Below are positions 18,433 through 27,691 of a stretch of DNA of 64,000 nt, in pieces (position 1 is the stretch's first letter; each line of letters begins with the position of its first letter). The stretch is from Chloroflexota bacterium (GTDB lineage Bacteria; Chloroflexota; Dormibacteria; Dormibacterales; Dormibacteraceae), in the NCBI GenBank assembly GCA_005882115.1, contig VBEG01000038.1:1-64000 (forward strand). The letters are read 5' to 3'. The notes beneath the pieces were generated by a model. The model was not told the origin of the DNA, did not search any database, and saw only the letters and a list, made by a program, of their open reading frames with translations. Made by a program: the position numbers and the translations under genes.

Positions 18433-18870
18433 ATGAACTCGGGTATGAGCAGCAGCTTTCTCGATTTCAACCGCAACCTGATCAAGGATCTGCGCGCCCA
18501 CGGCGGCAAGGCCACCGACGGCCCGTTCCAGGGCCGCGACGTGCTGATCCTGACGACCAAAGGCGCTAGGTCCGGCGAGGATCGCGAGAACCCGCTGGTT
18601 TACACGCGCGACAACGAGCATCACGTGATCGTCGCGTCGAAGGGCGGCGGGCCCACGAACCCCTCCTGGTACCACAACCTCAAGACCCACCCGATCGTGA
18701 CGGTCGAGGCGCGCGGCGAGAAGTTCAACGCCCGCGCCAAGGTCATCGAGGGCGAGGACTACGAGCGTCTTTACAAGCAGCACGCCGACATCAATCCGGG
18801 CTTCTGGGACTACCGCAAGAAGACCAGCCGGAAGATCCCAGTGATCGTTCTGGAGCGGCTGGACTCCTAG
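18433..18870 (+). CDS. nitroreductase/deazaflavin (F420)-dependent family protein
   Basis: VLILTTKGARSGEDRENPLVY, KGGGPTNPSWYHNLKTHP, typical Ddn-like signature. Confidence 0.85.
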   Translation: MNSGMSSSFLDFNRNLIKDLRAHGGKATDGPFQGRDVLILTTKGARSGEDRENPLVYTRDNEHHVIVASKGGGPTNPSWYHNLKTHPIVTVEARGEKFNARAKVIEGEDYERLYKQHADINPGFWDYRKKTSRKIPVIVLERLDS

Positions 18871-18919
18871 TCGCGGTTAAGGTTCGCCACCCGGCGATCA
18901 AGGGAGTAACCTTCGCCGG

Positions 18920-19438
18920 GTGCCCGATCTGAGCCACCTCTGGCAGCGTTTTGTGCTCGCGTGCGCCCTCCTTTTTGGGCTCGTGCTCGGCGTTGGAGCG
19001 ACCGTCTTCGGCTACAGCAACACCGCCACGGTCAGCGTCGGCTGGTCGGTCTTCCACCTCAACGGCGTACCGCTGTGGACCGTGGCGCTCATCCCCCTGG
19101 CTGTGGTCCTGGTCGCGGGCACCGCCTACCACTGGCTCAACAGCCTTCACCACTTCAGCGAACACATGCGGCACCGCCACCGGGTCCGTGAGCTGGAGGT
19201 CGAGGTCGCCTCGCTCAAGGCTCACCTCGACGAGCTGCTCGGCATGCCCGACCACTCGACCGCTAAGGTCGTTCCTGATGCGACTGAAATCGAGCCGGAG
19301 TCTCCGGTCGCGACCGATGCCGAGCCGGCCTCTTCCAATGGCGACCTCAGCTCCGCCAAGGAGCCTGAAACTGCCGTCGTGGTGACCAACGGCGCCTCGG
19401 AGGTCAGGACTCCGAAACCGAAGACCACACGGGCCTGA
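18920..19438 (+). CDS. LapA (DUF1049)-domain membrane protein
   Basis: Two hydrophobic helices with intervening short segment, charged coiled-coil C-terminus. Confidence 0.6.
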   Translation: MPDLSHLWQRFVLACALLFGLVLGVGATVFGYSNTATVSVGWSVFHLNGVPLWTVALIPLAVVLVAGTAYHWLNSLHHFSEHMRHRHRVRELEVEVASLKAHLDELLGMPDHSTAKVVPDATEIEPESPVATDAEPASSNGDLSSAKEPETAVVVTNGASEVRTPKPKTTRA

Positions 19439-20232
19439 TGCACGAGTCGGGTCGCCGGGACAGCGCTGACCGCCGCCGCGCCGGTCGGCTGGTCGTCCCC
19501 AGCCAGCAGGCCCCCGCCGACCGTTCGCTGCTCGAGCGCAGCGCGATCGAGGAGCTCAGTCACCACGCCGACCCTTGGCGCGTGCTGCGCATCCTGTCGG
19601 AGTTCGTGGAGGGCTTTGACGCGCTCAACGAGGTCGGTCCAGCGGTGACCGTGTTCGGCTCCGCCCGGGCCAAGCACGACGACCCTTACTACAAGGCCGG
19701 TCGTTCCCTAGGTGCCGCGCTCGCGAATCGCGGGTTCGCTGTCATCACCGGTGGCGGGCCCGGAATCATGGAGGCCGTCAACCGCGGCTGCCATGAGGTC
19801 GGTGGGTTGTCGGTCGGCTGCAACATCGAGCTGCCCCACGAGCAGTCCCTCAACCGCTACGTCGATCTAGGCGTCGAGTTCCGCTACTTCTTCGTCCGCA
19901 AGAACATGTTCGTCAAGTACGCACGCGGCTTTGTCATCTTCCCGGGCGGCTTTGGCACGCTCGATGAGCTGTTCGAGTCGCTCACCCTCGCGCAGACGGG
20001 CAAGATCGAACATTTCCCGATCGTGCTTTTCGGCTCGCCCTACTGGCGCGGTCTGCTCGAGTGGCTTCAAGACCACGTCCTGGCGTCAGGCGCGATCGCA
20101 CCCGACGACCTGAAGCTGATGACGATCACCGACGACCCTGATGAAGCAGCCGAGATGGCCACCCGACCCCTACCCGTTCGGGTCGAGGAGCCTCGCGAGC
20201 AGACAGGCGAACCCAAGGCGGACGCGCAATAG
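19438..20232 (+). CDS. LOG family (TIGR00730-type) protein
   Basis: VFGSARAKHDDPYY, VITGGGPGIMEAVNRG, IFPGGFGTLDELFE. Confidence 0.92.
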   Translation: MHESGRRDSADRRRAGRLVVPSQQAPADRSLLERSAIEELSHHADPWRVLRILSEFVEGFDALNEVGPAVTVFGSARAKHDDPYYKAGRSLGAALANRGFAVITGGGPGIMEAVNRGCHEVGGLSVGCNIELPHEQSLNRYVDLGVEFRYFFVRKNMFVKYARGFVIFPGGFGTLDELFESLTLAQTGKIEHFPIVLFGSPYWRGLLEWLQDHVLASGAIAPDDLKLMTITDDPDEAAEMATRPLPVRVEEPREQTGEPKADAQ

Positions 20233-21296
20233 GTCCGCTCGACTTCTATTTCCTGAACGACGGCGGCCAGACCGCCGCCGTCGTCGCCCAGCGCGTCGGG
20301 TCTTTTCTCGACGGCGCGACAAAGACGCTCGACCTCGCCATGTACGACCTTCGTCTGGAGCAATCGCCGTCAGCGACGCTGCTCCACTCTTTCGAGGCGG
20401 CGGTCAAGCGAGGCGTCGCCGTACGGCTGATCTTCAACGAAGATCACGCCCAGACGATTCCTGTGCCCCCTCCGCCCGAGATTGACTGGGCGTTCGTCGA
20501 CCAGCTGAAATCAATCGGCGTTCAGGTGCGACCGGTTCCCGGTGTGCCGGATCTGATGCACCACAAGTACGTCGTCCGCGACGCAGCCTCGGTTTTGACG
20601 GGTTCGACCAACTGGACGAACGACTCCTGGAATCGCGAAGAGAACGTGTTGTTCACCGTCGACTCCGGCGAGGTGGCGGCCGCCTACGCGCAGAATTTCA
20701 ACGGGCTGTGGGACAAGCCAGTCGTGGCGGCTTCAGGCCGTTACTCGGTGCCGTGGCTATTGCTGTCCGACGCGACGCGTGTGCGGCCCTACTTCTGCCC
20801 CGGCCGCAGCCTGAAGCTTGTGCATGCCATGTCGCGGTCGATCGCTTCGGCTGAGAAGCGCGTCCGCGTGTGCTCTCCCGTGATCACGTCGGGCCCGATC
20901 CTCGGCACTCTCGCCGAGGCGTGCGAGCAGAGGAAGGTCGACATCGCCGGTGTGTACGATGCGACGCAGATGGACGACGTGCAGCGTCAGTGGTCGAGCC
21001 AGGGCGGCGCGGCCTGGAAGATAGGCGCGTTCCATACAGTCGTCTCTTCTGCCCGCTTTGGCGCGAAGCGCTCGACACCGTATGCGAAGGGAAGTGTGCA
21101 CGACTTCATGCACGCGAAGATCCTGGTGGCGGACGACTACGTGTACGCGGGCAGCTTCAACCTCTCGCACAGCGGCGAAAGCAACGCTGAGAACGTGATC
21201 CAGATCGAGAGCGCGGCGATCGCGCAGATGTGCGTCGCCTACATCGACCGGGTGGCGGCCAGGTACGGCAGCCCACCCGCGCACGTGATGCCCTGA
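20229..21296 (+). CDS. phospholipase D-domain protein (two HKD motifs); start unresolved, ATA at 20229 possible
   Basis: HHKYVVRDAASVLTGSTNWT and HAKILVADDYVYAGSFNLS; domain starts (DFYFLNDGGQT) upstream of track ATG at 20340. Confidence 0.85.
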   Translation: MGPLDFYFLNDGGQTAAVVAQRVGSFLDGATKTLDLAMYDLRLEQSPSATLLHSFEAAVKRGVAVRLIFNEDHAQTIPVPPPPEIDWAFVDQLKSIGVQVRPVPGVPDLMHHKYVVRDAASVLTGSTNWTNDSWNREENVLFTVDSGEVAAAYAQNFNGLWDKPVVAASGRYSVPWLLLSDATRVRPYFCPGRSLKLVHAMSRSIASAEKRVRVCSPVITSGPILGTLAEACEQRKVDIAGVYDATQMDDVQRQWSSQGGAAWKIGAFHTVVSSARFGAKRSTPYAKGSVHDFMHAKILVADDYVYAGSFNLSHSGESNAENVIQIESAAIAQMCVAYIDRVAARYGSPPAHVMP

Positions 21297-22687
21297 CCGG
21301 ACGAAGGATCTTGTGGATCGCGGTCGCTCTCACGGCGATCGTTTCCGTCGTGGTCCTGTGGGTCGCGCCTCGCCTGCAACCGACCACGGGGACGCTCGTC
21401 GTCGTTGCCGCGGGCCGCACGGCCACGACATTGCCTTCATCGACGCTCATGCTCCGTCAGGGGGACGGTTCATGGGTCACCGTCGGGAGCGTCGCCGGCA
21501 GCGTGCCCGCCGCACCCGACCAGACGCAGCTGATCGCGAGCGCGCTGCCGGTCGGCGTGTACGACCATGTGCGGCTTGGCGATGACACATACGCCGTCAC
21601 GGTCGACATCACCTCCGGCCGCGTGGCGCCGCTGTTGCTGGGCATCGATGGGGGAAGGCTCGTCGCCGGCGCCGTCTACGCCGGCAACGACGACGTGAAC
21701 CTCGGCCTCGGCGAGCTCTCCGGCAAGTTCGTTGCGATGCCGGCCTTCACCCTCGTCGACCAGGCGGGAGGCCCCTTCAGCCTGAAGGCGATCGCAGGAA
21801 AGGACGTCGTGATCGCCGCCTTCCACACGACCTGCCACGAGACGTGCCCGCTGTACACCGCGTTATACCTCCAGCTCGCCAAGCGTGTGCCCGCGACCGT
21901 GCAGCTGGTCGAAGTCACCACCGATCCAGCGACCGATACACCAGCGGTGCTATCGCAATACGCCAAGGGCGTCGGAGCCAGCTGGACCTTTGCGACCGGC
22001 ACGGCCGCCCAGGTGGCGAGCTTTTGGAAGCCATTTGGCGTGGACCTCGCGACCGGCGACACACATACCTCGACGCTGGCCCTCGTGGATCGTCACGGCT
22101 ACATCAGGCTCGTCTACCGCGGCGTCCCGAAAGTTGGCAACGATATCCCGCCGTCGCTTGTGACGTTGCTCAGCGCCCAGGGCCTGGCGCAGCTCGCGTC
22201 GGGAGGGGATGGTTGGGGCGCGCCCGATGTGCTCCAGGCGCTTACCACGATCGTCGGAGCAGACCAATCTCCGCCGACCGGCGGCGGCAAGGCGCCGGCC
22301 TTCACGCTGACCTCCACGGTCGGCGCGAACATGAGCCTGGCCGACTTCGCTGGCAAGCCGCTCGTGATCAACTTCTGGGCGACCTACTGCCCGCCGTGTA
22401 AGGCCGAGATGCCGCTGCTCAAGACGGCCGTGCCGCGCGCGGGGGCACGACTGCTGCTCATCAACGAGGGCGAAAGCAGCGCAGTGGCGAGCGGTTTTCT
22501 CGCCCAGATTGGCGTCGATCAGCCTTCGCTGCTGGACCCGAACCTCTCGGTTGGCCGTCAGTACGGCCTCTCCGCGCTGCCCATGACGATCTTCATCAAG
22601 CCGGACGGCACCATCGACAGAAGGCAGATCGGCCAGCTCGGCGATCGCGTGCTGGAGGCGGAGTTGTCGATTCTGGTCACTCAGTAG
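21293..22687 (+). CDS. membrane-anchored SCO1/SenC plus TlpA-like thioredoxin fusion; CTG (21293) or TTG (21311) start
   Basis: FHTTCHETCPLYTALYLQL (CxxxCP) with THTSTLALVD, then VINFWATYCPPCKAEMPLL (CPPC). Confidence 0.82.
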   Translation: MTGRRILWIAVALTAIVSVVVLWVAPRLQPTTGTLVVVAAGRTATTLPSSTLMLRQGDGSWVTVGSVAGSVPAAPDQTQLIASALPVGVYDHVRLGDDTYAVTVDITSGRVAPLLLGIDGGRLVAGAVYAGNDDVNLGLGELSGKFVAMPAFTLVDQAGGPFSLKAIAGKDVVIAAFHTTCHETCPLYTALYLQLAKRVPATVQLVEVTTDPATDTPAVLSQYAKGVGASWTFATGTAAQVASFWKPFGVDLATGDTHTSTLALVDRHGYIRLVYRGVPKVGNDIPPSLVTLLSAQGLAQLASGGDGWGAPDVLQALTTIVGADQSPPTGGGKAPAFTLTSTVGANMSLADFAGKPLVINFWATYCPPCKAEMPLLKTAVPRAGARLLLINEGESSAVASGFLAQIGVDQPSLLDPNLSVGRQYGLSALPMTIFIKPDGTIDRRQIGQLGDRVLEAELSILVTQ

Positions 22688-22699
22688 ACTGGCCAGCGG

Positions 22700-23611
22700 A
22701 TGCTCTCGGCCGCCACTTTCCGACGCCTTGCTTTCCTGACCGCATCTTTCGCCTACCTCCAGATCGCGCTTGGCGGCGTGGTACGCGTGACGGACTCAGG
22801 TCTCGGTTGCCCCGACTGGCCGCTGTGCCACGGGAGGCCCTATCCGGCGGCTGACATCCACTCGATCATCGAGTACTCGCATCGCACCGTGGGCACGATC
22901 ACGGGCGTGCTCCTCATCGTGACCGTCGTCACGGCATGGCTGGTCTTCCGGCGCACCCGGCCACTCGTCGCCTGGCTCGCGACCGCGTCTGTGCTCGCCA
23001 TCGCTGCAGAGGGTGCGCTCGGAGGAGTGGTCGTCGTGAACGAGCTCGCGTCGTGGCTCGTCGTCGTGCACCTGGCACTGGCCATGATCATCCTCGGCTT
23101 TCTGATCGCGACCGCGGTGGTGTCGTTGCCTTCAACGTCCGCGGTCGCCGACGCGTCGTTCCGGCGCCTCGCGGCGCTCGCCGCGGCCGCAACCTACGTC
23201 TTGCTGTTGACCGGCTCGACCGTGGTGGCCAGCTCGGCGGATGAAAGCTGTCGCGCGTGGCCGTTGTGTGGCAACGGCTTTGCGTTCGACTTCGCGGGCG
23301 CCAACGCACTCACGATGCTGCACCGCGGGGCGGTGCTGCTAATCGGAATCCTCCTCGTTTACGTGTTGCGGGCGGCCATTCGCCACCAGGCGACTCGGCG
23401 TGTCGCGGTGGCGACTGCGATCGTGTTCGCCCTCCAGGTCGCGGTGGGCGTGGGCAGCGCGTTGACCGACGCGGCGTTCTTCAACGGCCTGCACGTCGCG
23501 ATCGCCACGCTGGTCTGGTCGGGGATGCTGTCGATCGCGCTCCTGGCTCTTTCGCGAGGCGACCGCAGTCCCGCCCTGTCACGGCTCGCGGTGGACAAAC
23601 ACCCGGCATGA
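22700..23611 (+). CDS. ctaA: heme A synthase, CtaA/COX15 family
   Basis: GGVVRVTDSGLGCPDWPLCHGRPYP, YSHRTVGTITG, LHRGAVLLIG. Confidence 0.92.
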   Translation: MLSAATFRRLAFLTASFAYLQIALGGVVRVTDSGLGCPDWPLCHGRPYPAADIHSIIEYSHRTVGTITGVLLIVTVVTAWLVFRRTRPLVAWLATASVLAIAAEGALGGVVVVNELASWLVVVHLALAMIILGFLIATAVVSLPSTSAVADASFRRLAALAAAATYVLLLTGSTVVASSADESCRAWPLCGNGFAFDFAGANALTMLHRGAVLLIGILLVYVLRAAIRHQATRRVAVATAIVFALQVAVGVGSALTDAAFFNGLHVAIATLVWSGMLSIALLALSRGDRSPALSRLAVDKHPA

Positions 23612-24462
23612 GTATGGTGCGCGACTACCTGAGCCTTCTGAAGCTGCGGGTTGTCTTGCTGCTCGACGCCACCGCGGTAGGAGTGATGTTCCCCGCGGCC
23701 CATGGCAATCCGAAAGTCACCAGCGTGGTGGCGGTCCTCCTGGGCGGCACGTTGGCAGCCGGCGGAGCCCACGCGATCAACTGCTGGTTCGACCGCGACA
23801 TCGACGGCGAGATGTATCGCACCCGCCGCCGTCCTCTGCCGAACGGCCGCATCCCCGCCTGGCACGCCCTCGCGATCGGCATCGCGCTGAACATCCTCGC
23901 CTTCGGTGTCCTGTGGGTCGGGGCCAACCTGCTTGCGGCGTCGCTGGCGCTGGCGGGCTCGCTGATCTACGTCTTTGTGTACACCATGTGGCTCAAGCGC
24001 TCCACGCCGCACAACATCGTCATCGGCGGTGCCGCAGGCGCCGTTCCGCCGCTTGTCGGCTGGGCGGCGGCGACCGGTCGCGTCGACCTCACGGCGCTGG
24101 CCCTGTTTGGAGTGATCTTTTTCTGGACCCCGCCGCACTTCTGGGCGCTGGCCCAAATGATCAAGACCGACTACGCGCGCGCCCACGTGCCGATGCTGCC
24201 CGTAGTCGCGGGAGAGCAATCGGCCAAGCGGCAGAGCATGGTCTACGCAGTCCTGACGGCAGCGGTGAGCGTGGTGCCGTTCTTCACCGGCTCAGCCGGT
24301 CCCGTCTACCTCGCGGGCGCGATCGTGCTGGGTATCGGCCTGGTCGGCATCTCGATCCTCGACCTGGAAGGTCGCCGATGGACGAGGCGGCTGTGGACTT
24401 ATTCGATGGTCTACGTCGCTCTGCTGTTCGCTGTCTTCGCCGTGTCTCCCTTCATTCCCTGA
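23608..24462 (+). CDS. ctaB: protoheme IX farnesyltransferase (heme O synthase)
   Basis: NCWFDRDIDGEMYRTRRRPLPNGRI, YTMWLKRSTPHNIVIGGAAGAVPPLVGW. Confidence 0.95.
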   Translation: MSMVRDYLSLLKLRVVLLLDATAVGVMFPAAHGNPKVTSVVAVLLGGTLAAGGAHAINCWFDRDIDGEMYRTRRRPLPNGRIPAWHALAIGIALNILAFGVLWVGANLLAASLALAGSLIYVFVYTMWLKRSTPHNIVIGGAAGAVPPLVGWAAATGRVDLTALALFGVIFFWTPPHFWALAQMIKTDYARAHVPMLPVVAGEQSAKRQSMVYAVLTAAVSVVPFFTGSAGPVYLAGAIVLGIGLVGISILDLEGRRWTRRLWTYSMVYVALLFAVFAVSPFIP

Positions 24463-25118
24463 TGGAGATCGTCCGGCTCCACCTCGCGCGCATCGGGGCG
24501 TTGAACGACATCCCGGTCCACGGATTCGTGATCAAGCACCCTCGGGCCGGGGCCATCCTCGTCGACACCGGTATCGGATCCTCCGCGGAGCTGATCAAGG
24601 AGTGGAGGATCGTCAACCGAGAGGTGGCCGAGGCGCTGGCGGAGCACGATCTCAGCCCGGCGGACGTCAAAATCGTGATCAACAGCCACCTACATTTCGA
24701 CCACTGCGGACAGAACGCCGTGTTCAAGCACGCGCCGTTCTACGTGCAACGCTCGGAAGTGGACCGGGCTCGGGCGGAAGAGCCGACGGTGACGCAGTGG
24801 TTCGACTTTGCGGGCGCGCGCTACGAGCTCCTGGACGGCGATGCGGAGATCGTCGATGGCGTCCGTGTGGTGCGTACGCCGGGCCACACGGTCGGCCACC
24901 AGAGCGTATTCGTTGACACGGCCAATGGGGCTGCGGTGATGATCGGTGACGCGGCGTACACGTCCGATATCTATCGCGACGTGGAGAAGGCTGATCTCAC
25001 CCAGTGGCCGGGACAGCACGCCAACCGAGGCGACTGGGAGCGCTCGCTCGTCAAGGTCCAGGCGATGCGGCCCCACTCGGTGCATTTCTGTCACGACACG
25101 CGGGTGATCCATGCCTAA
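24462..25118 (+). CDS. metallo-beta-lactamase fold hydrolase (N-acyl homoserine lactonase-like)
   Basis: INSHLHFDHCG, TPGHTVGHQSV, IGDAAYTSD. Confidence 0.85.
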   Translation: MEIVRLHLARIGALNDIPVHGFVIKHPRAGAILVDTGIGSSAELIKEWRIVNREVAEALAEHDLSPADVKIVINSHLHFDHCGQNAVFKHAPFYVQRSEVDRARAEEPTVTQWFDFAGARYELLDGDAEIVDGVRVVRTPGHTVGHQSVFVDTANGAAVMIGDAAYTSDIYRDVEKADLTQWPGQHANRGDWERSLVKVQAMRPHSVHFCHDTRVIHA

Positions 25119-25937
25119 ATGAAGCGTTTCGGTCCGCTGGTCGACGCGGGCTGGCTGCACGAGCACGTCGACGACCACGACGTAAAGGTGATCGACTTTC
25201 GCTGGTACCTGAAGGGTCGGAACGGTCGCGACGAGTACGTTCGCGGCCACATCCCGGGCGCGGTGTTCGTGAACCTCGAGGACGTCACGGGACAAGAGGG
25301 AGGAGGTCGCCATCCGTTGCCCTCGGCCGTCCAGTTCCAGGAAGCTATGCGCGACGTCGGCTTGGGCCCCGAGACAAAGGTTGTCGCCTACGACGACTGC
25401 GGCGGCGCGGTGGCGGCGCGGCTGTGGTTTCTGCTCGGCTACTTTGGCCACGGCGCGCGGGCGGTACTCGACGGTGGGCTCCAGGCCTGGAGCGGGCCGC
25501 TGACGACAGACACGCCACGCGCAGAGCGCGGTTCGTTTCGCGTTCAACAAGCGGCCCGTGGTGCCGTGCTCGACTTCGACGACGTGCGGCTGCTGAGCGG
25601 CGTGCCGCTCATCGATGCACGCGCCGGCGAGCGATACCGCGGTGAAACGGAGTCGGTCGATCCCAAAGCCGGCCATATCCCGGGCGCGCTGAGCGCGCCG
25701 TTTACAGAAAACCTCGATGCCAATGGTCATTTCAAGTCGCCGGGTGAGCTGCGCGCGCGATACAAGCGCCTCGGGGCCTCGAACGGCGCGGTCTTTTATT
25801 GCGGATCAGGCGTCAATGCGACGCATCACCTGCTCGCCATGGAAATCGCGGGCATTCCCAACGCGCGAATTTACGCCGGGTCCTGGAGCGATTGGTCGCG
25901 CCGGGACGCTCCCGTCACCACCGGCGAACAACCTTAG
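25119..25937 (+). CDS. thiosulfate/3-mercaptopyruvate sulfurtransferase (two rhodanese domains)
   Basis: VVAYDDCGGAVAARLW, FYCGSGVNATHHLLAM active-site loop. Confidence 0.9.
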   Translation: MKRFGPLVDAGWLHEHVDDHDVKVIDFRWYLKGRNGRDEYVRGHIPGAVFVNLEDVTGQEGGGRHPLPSAVQFQEAMRDVGLGPETKVVAYDDCGGAVAARLWFLLGYFGHGARAVLDGGLQAWSGPLTTDTPRAERGSFRVQQAARGAVLDFDDVRLLSGVPLIDARAGERYRGETESVDPKAGHIPGALSAPFTENLDANGHFKSPGELRARYKRLGASNGAVFYCGSGVNATHHLLAMEIAGIPNARIYAGSWSDWSRRDAPVTTGEQP

Positions 25938-25946
25938 TATTCGGGC
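25935..25946 (+). promoter_or_regulatory. TAGTAT -10-like box 6 nt before fabI ATG (predicted leaderless)
   Basis: TAGTAT at 25935-25940 and ATG at 25947. Confidence 0.4.
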
Positions 25947-26735
25947 ATGATCCTCAAAGGAAAACGAATCCTGATCGCGGGGATGTCGGACCGGCGCAGC
26001 ATCGGTTTCTCGATCGCCCAGGAAGCCCAACGTGAAGGCGCCGAGATCCTGCTCACCAGCTTCGGCCGGATGATGAGCATCACACAGATGACTGCGAAAA
26101 AGCTCGACCCCGTGCCGGACATCCTCGAGATGGACGTGACCAAAGCGTCGGACATCGACGACGCCGCCAAAGCGACCGGGAAACGATGGGACCGCCTCGA
26201 CGGAATGGTGCACTCGGTCGCGTTCGCGCCGGCGGATGCGCTCGGCGGCCAGTTTCTGAACACGCCGTGGGAAAGCGTTGCCACAGCCTTGCAGGTGAGC
26301 GCGTTCTCGTTCAAGGAAATGGCCCGCGGATTTCTGCCGCTGATGAAGGAGCATGGCGGGTCGATGGTCACGCTCGACTTCGACAACTCGACGTACGCCT
26401 GGCCGAAGTACGACTGGATGGGTGTCTCCAAGGCCGCGCTCGAATCGGTGACGCGATATTTGGCCCGCGACCTCGGGCGCTACAAGATTCGCGTCAACGC
26501 GGTGTGCGCGGGACCTCTTGCAACACTCGCGGCGAGCGGGATTCCCGGCTTCAAGGACTTCGAGGAAGTGTGGGAGAAGCGGGCGCCGCTGGGCTGGAGC
26601 CTGCAGGACAAATCCCCGGTCGGCAGGGCCGTGTGCGTTCTCTTATCGGAGTTCCTGGACATGACCACGGGCGAGCTCGTGCATGTCGATGGCGGCTACC
26701 ACGCAATGGGGACTGAACTGCCTCCCGCTGAGTGA
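25947..26735 (+). CDS. fabI: enoyl-ACP reductase, InhA-like FabI
   Basis: GKRILIAGMSDRRSIGFSIAQ, MVTLDFDNSTYAWPKYDWMGVSKAALESV. Confidence 0.9.
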   Translation: MILKGKRILIAGMSDRRSIGFSIAQEAQREGAEILLTSFGRMMSITQMTAKKLDPVPDILEMDVTKASDIDDAAKATGKRWDRLDGMVHSVAFAPADALGGQFLNTPWESVATALQVSAFSFKEMARGFLPLMKEHGGSMVTLDFDNSTYAWPKYDWMGVSKAALESVTRYLARDLGRYKIRVNAVCAGPLATLAASGIPGFKDFEEVWEKRAPLGWSLQDKSPVGRAVCVLLSEFLDMTTGELVHVDGGYHAMGTELPPAE

Positions 26736-26846
26736 CCCAACATCTTGTATTGACCTGCGGACAAGCGCGCAACATCGTGTTAGGCTCTTCCGAAATCCGG
26801 GCCTGGCGGCCCCCCGCCGCGCCCGCCAAACGGGAGGGAATGCAGT

Positions 26847-27260
26847 TTGCGGGAGTGCCTGGTGATCTACGTAGATGCCGCGCTGGACAAGCATGGCCGG
26901 GCCGGGTGTGGCCTGGCCGTTTTTGTTAGAGGCCGGGCCGTCTACACCGAGTCGTTCGGCTTTTCGCATATGGGTGGCTCCGCCCAGCTGGAAGCGCACG
27001 TGTGCGCGGGCGCGCTCGATCTTGCCGCCGCGCGCTGGCCTTATCACCGTGTGATCGTGCGCACGGATTGCGCTCCAGTGGTGCGCAGTCGGATGCCGTC
27101 GAGCGACAGTTTTCGCGTCGCTGTGCACGAAGTTAGGGAACGATGCCGTCGCGGCTGGCGAGTCGTTCGTTACGTGAGCCGGAAGGCAAATCCCGCGCAC
27201 GAGCTCGCGCGAGAGGGATTGAAGAGTCTTTCCAAACAGCAACTTCTAGTCGCGGCGTAA
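26847..27260 (+). CDS. RNase H-like (reverse-transcriptase-like/RVT_3) domain protein, TTG start
   Basis: VIYVDAALDKHGRAGCGLAV, QLEAHV, IVRTDCAPVV, NPAHELAREGL. Confidence 0.7.
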   Translation: MRECLVIYVDAALDKHGRAGCGLAVFVRGRAVYTESFGFSHMGGSAQLEAHVCAGALDLAAARWPYHRVIVRTDCAPVVRSRMPSSDSFRVAVHEVRERCRRGWRVVRYVSRKANPAHELAREGLKSLSKQQLLVAA

Positions 27261-27280
27261 GTCTCCTCATATCGTATTTA

Positions 27281-27319
27281 TTGGGCGCAGTTAGAATTGC
27301 TGCGCCCAATTTCCTTTTA
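27281..27319 (+). terminator. rho-independent terminator downstream of the RNase H-like gene
   Basis: TTGGGCGCAG-N9-CTGCGCCCAA followed by TTTCCTTTT. Confidence 0.75.
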
Positions 27320-27333
27320 TTGCAGGAGACAAA

Positions 27334-27687
27334 ATGGCACCCGAGGAAGCACAGCAAAATGCACCACGGAGACGGGGACGTCCGCCGGGATCGAAAAATC
27401 GCACGCGTCGCAAGCGCGCTGAAGGTGGGGAGCTTGTCACGCGACTCAATACGATGGTCGCCAAGCTGATCAGCGAGAACCGAACGCTTCGCCGCCAGGT
27501 CGCGAAATTGGCCACCAAGGGCACGGGCACCGCGTCCAAAACAGTGGAGCGAGGCCTACGCACGATCTCGAAGCGGGTCGAGCGAGCCCTCGGCGGCAAG
27601 ACAACCCGCCGCCGTCGCACCACCGCGGCTCCGGCCAACGGACGCCGTCGCAAGGCGACCACCCGGAGACGGCGAGCTTCGTCCTAG
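27334..27687 (+). CDS. small basic DNA-binding protein: AT-hook, leucine zipper, Arg/Lys-rich tail
   Basis: RRRGRPPGSKNRTRRKR then VTRLNTMVAKLISENRTLRRQVAKL then RRRRTTAAPANGRRRKATTRRRR; AGGAG ribosome-binding site. Confidence 0.75.
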   Translation: MAPEEAQQNAPRRRGRPPGSKNRTRRKRAEGGELVTRLNTMVAKLISENRTLRRQVAKLATKGTGTASKTVERGLRTISKRVERALGGKTTRRRRTTAAPANGRRRKATTRRRRASS

Positions 27688-27691
27688 CGGA

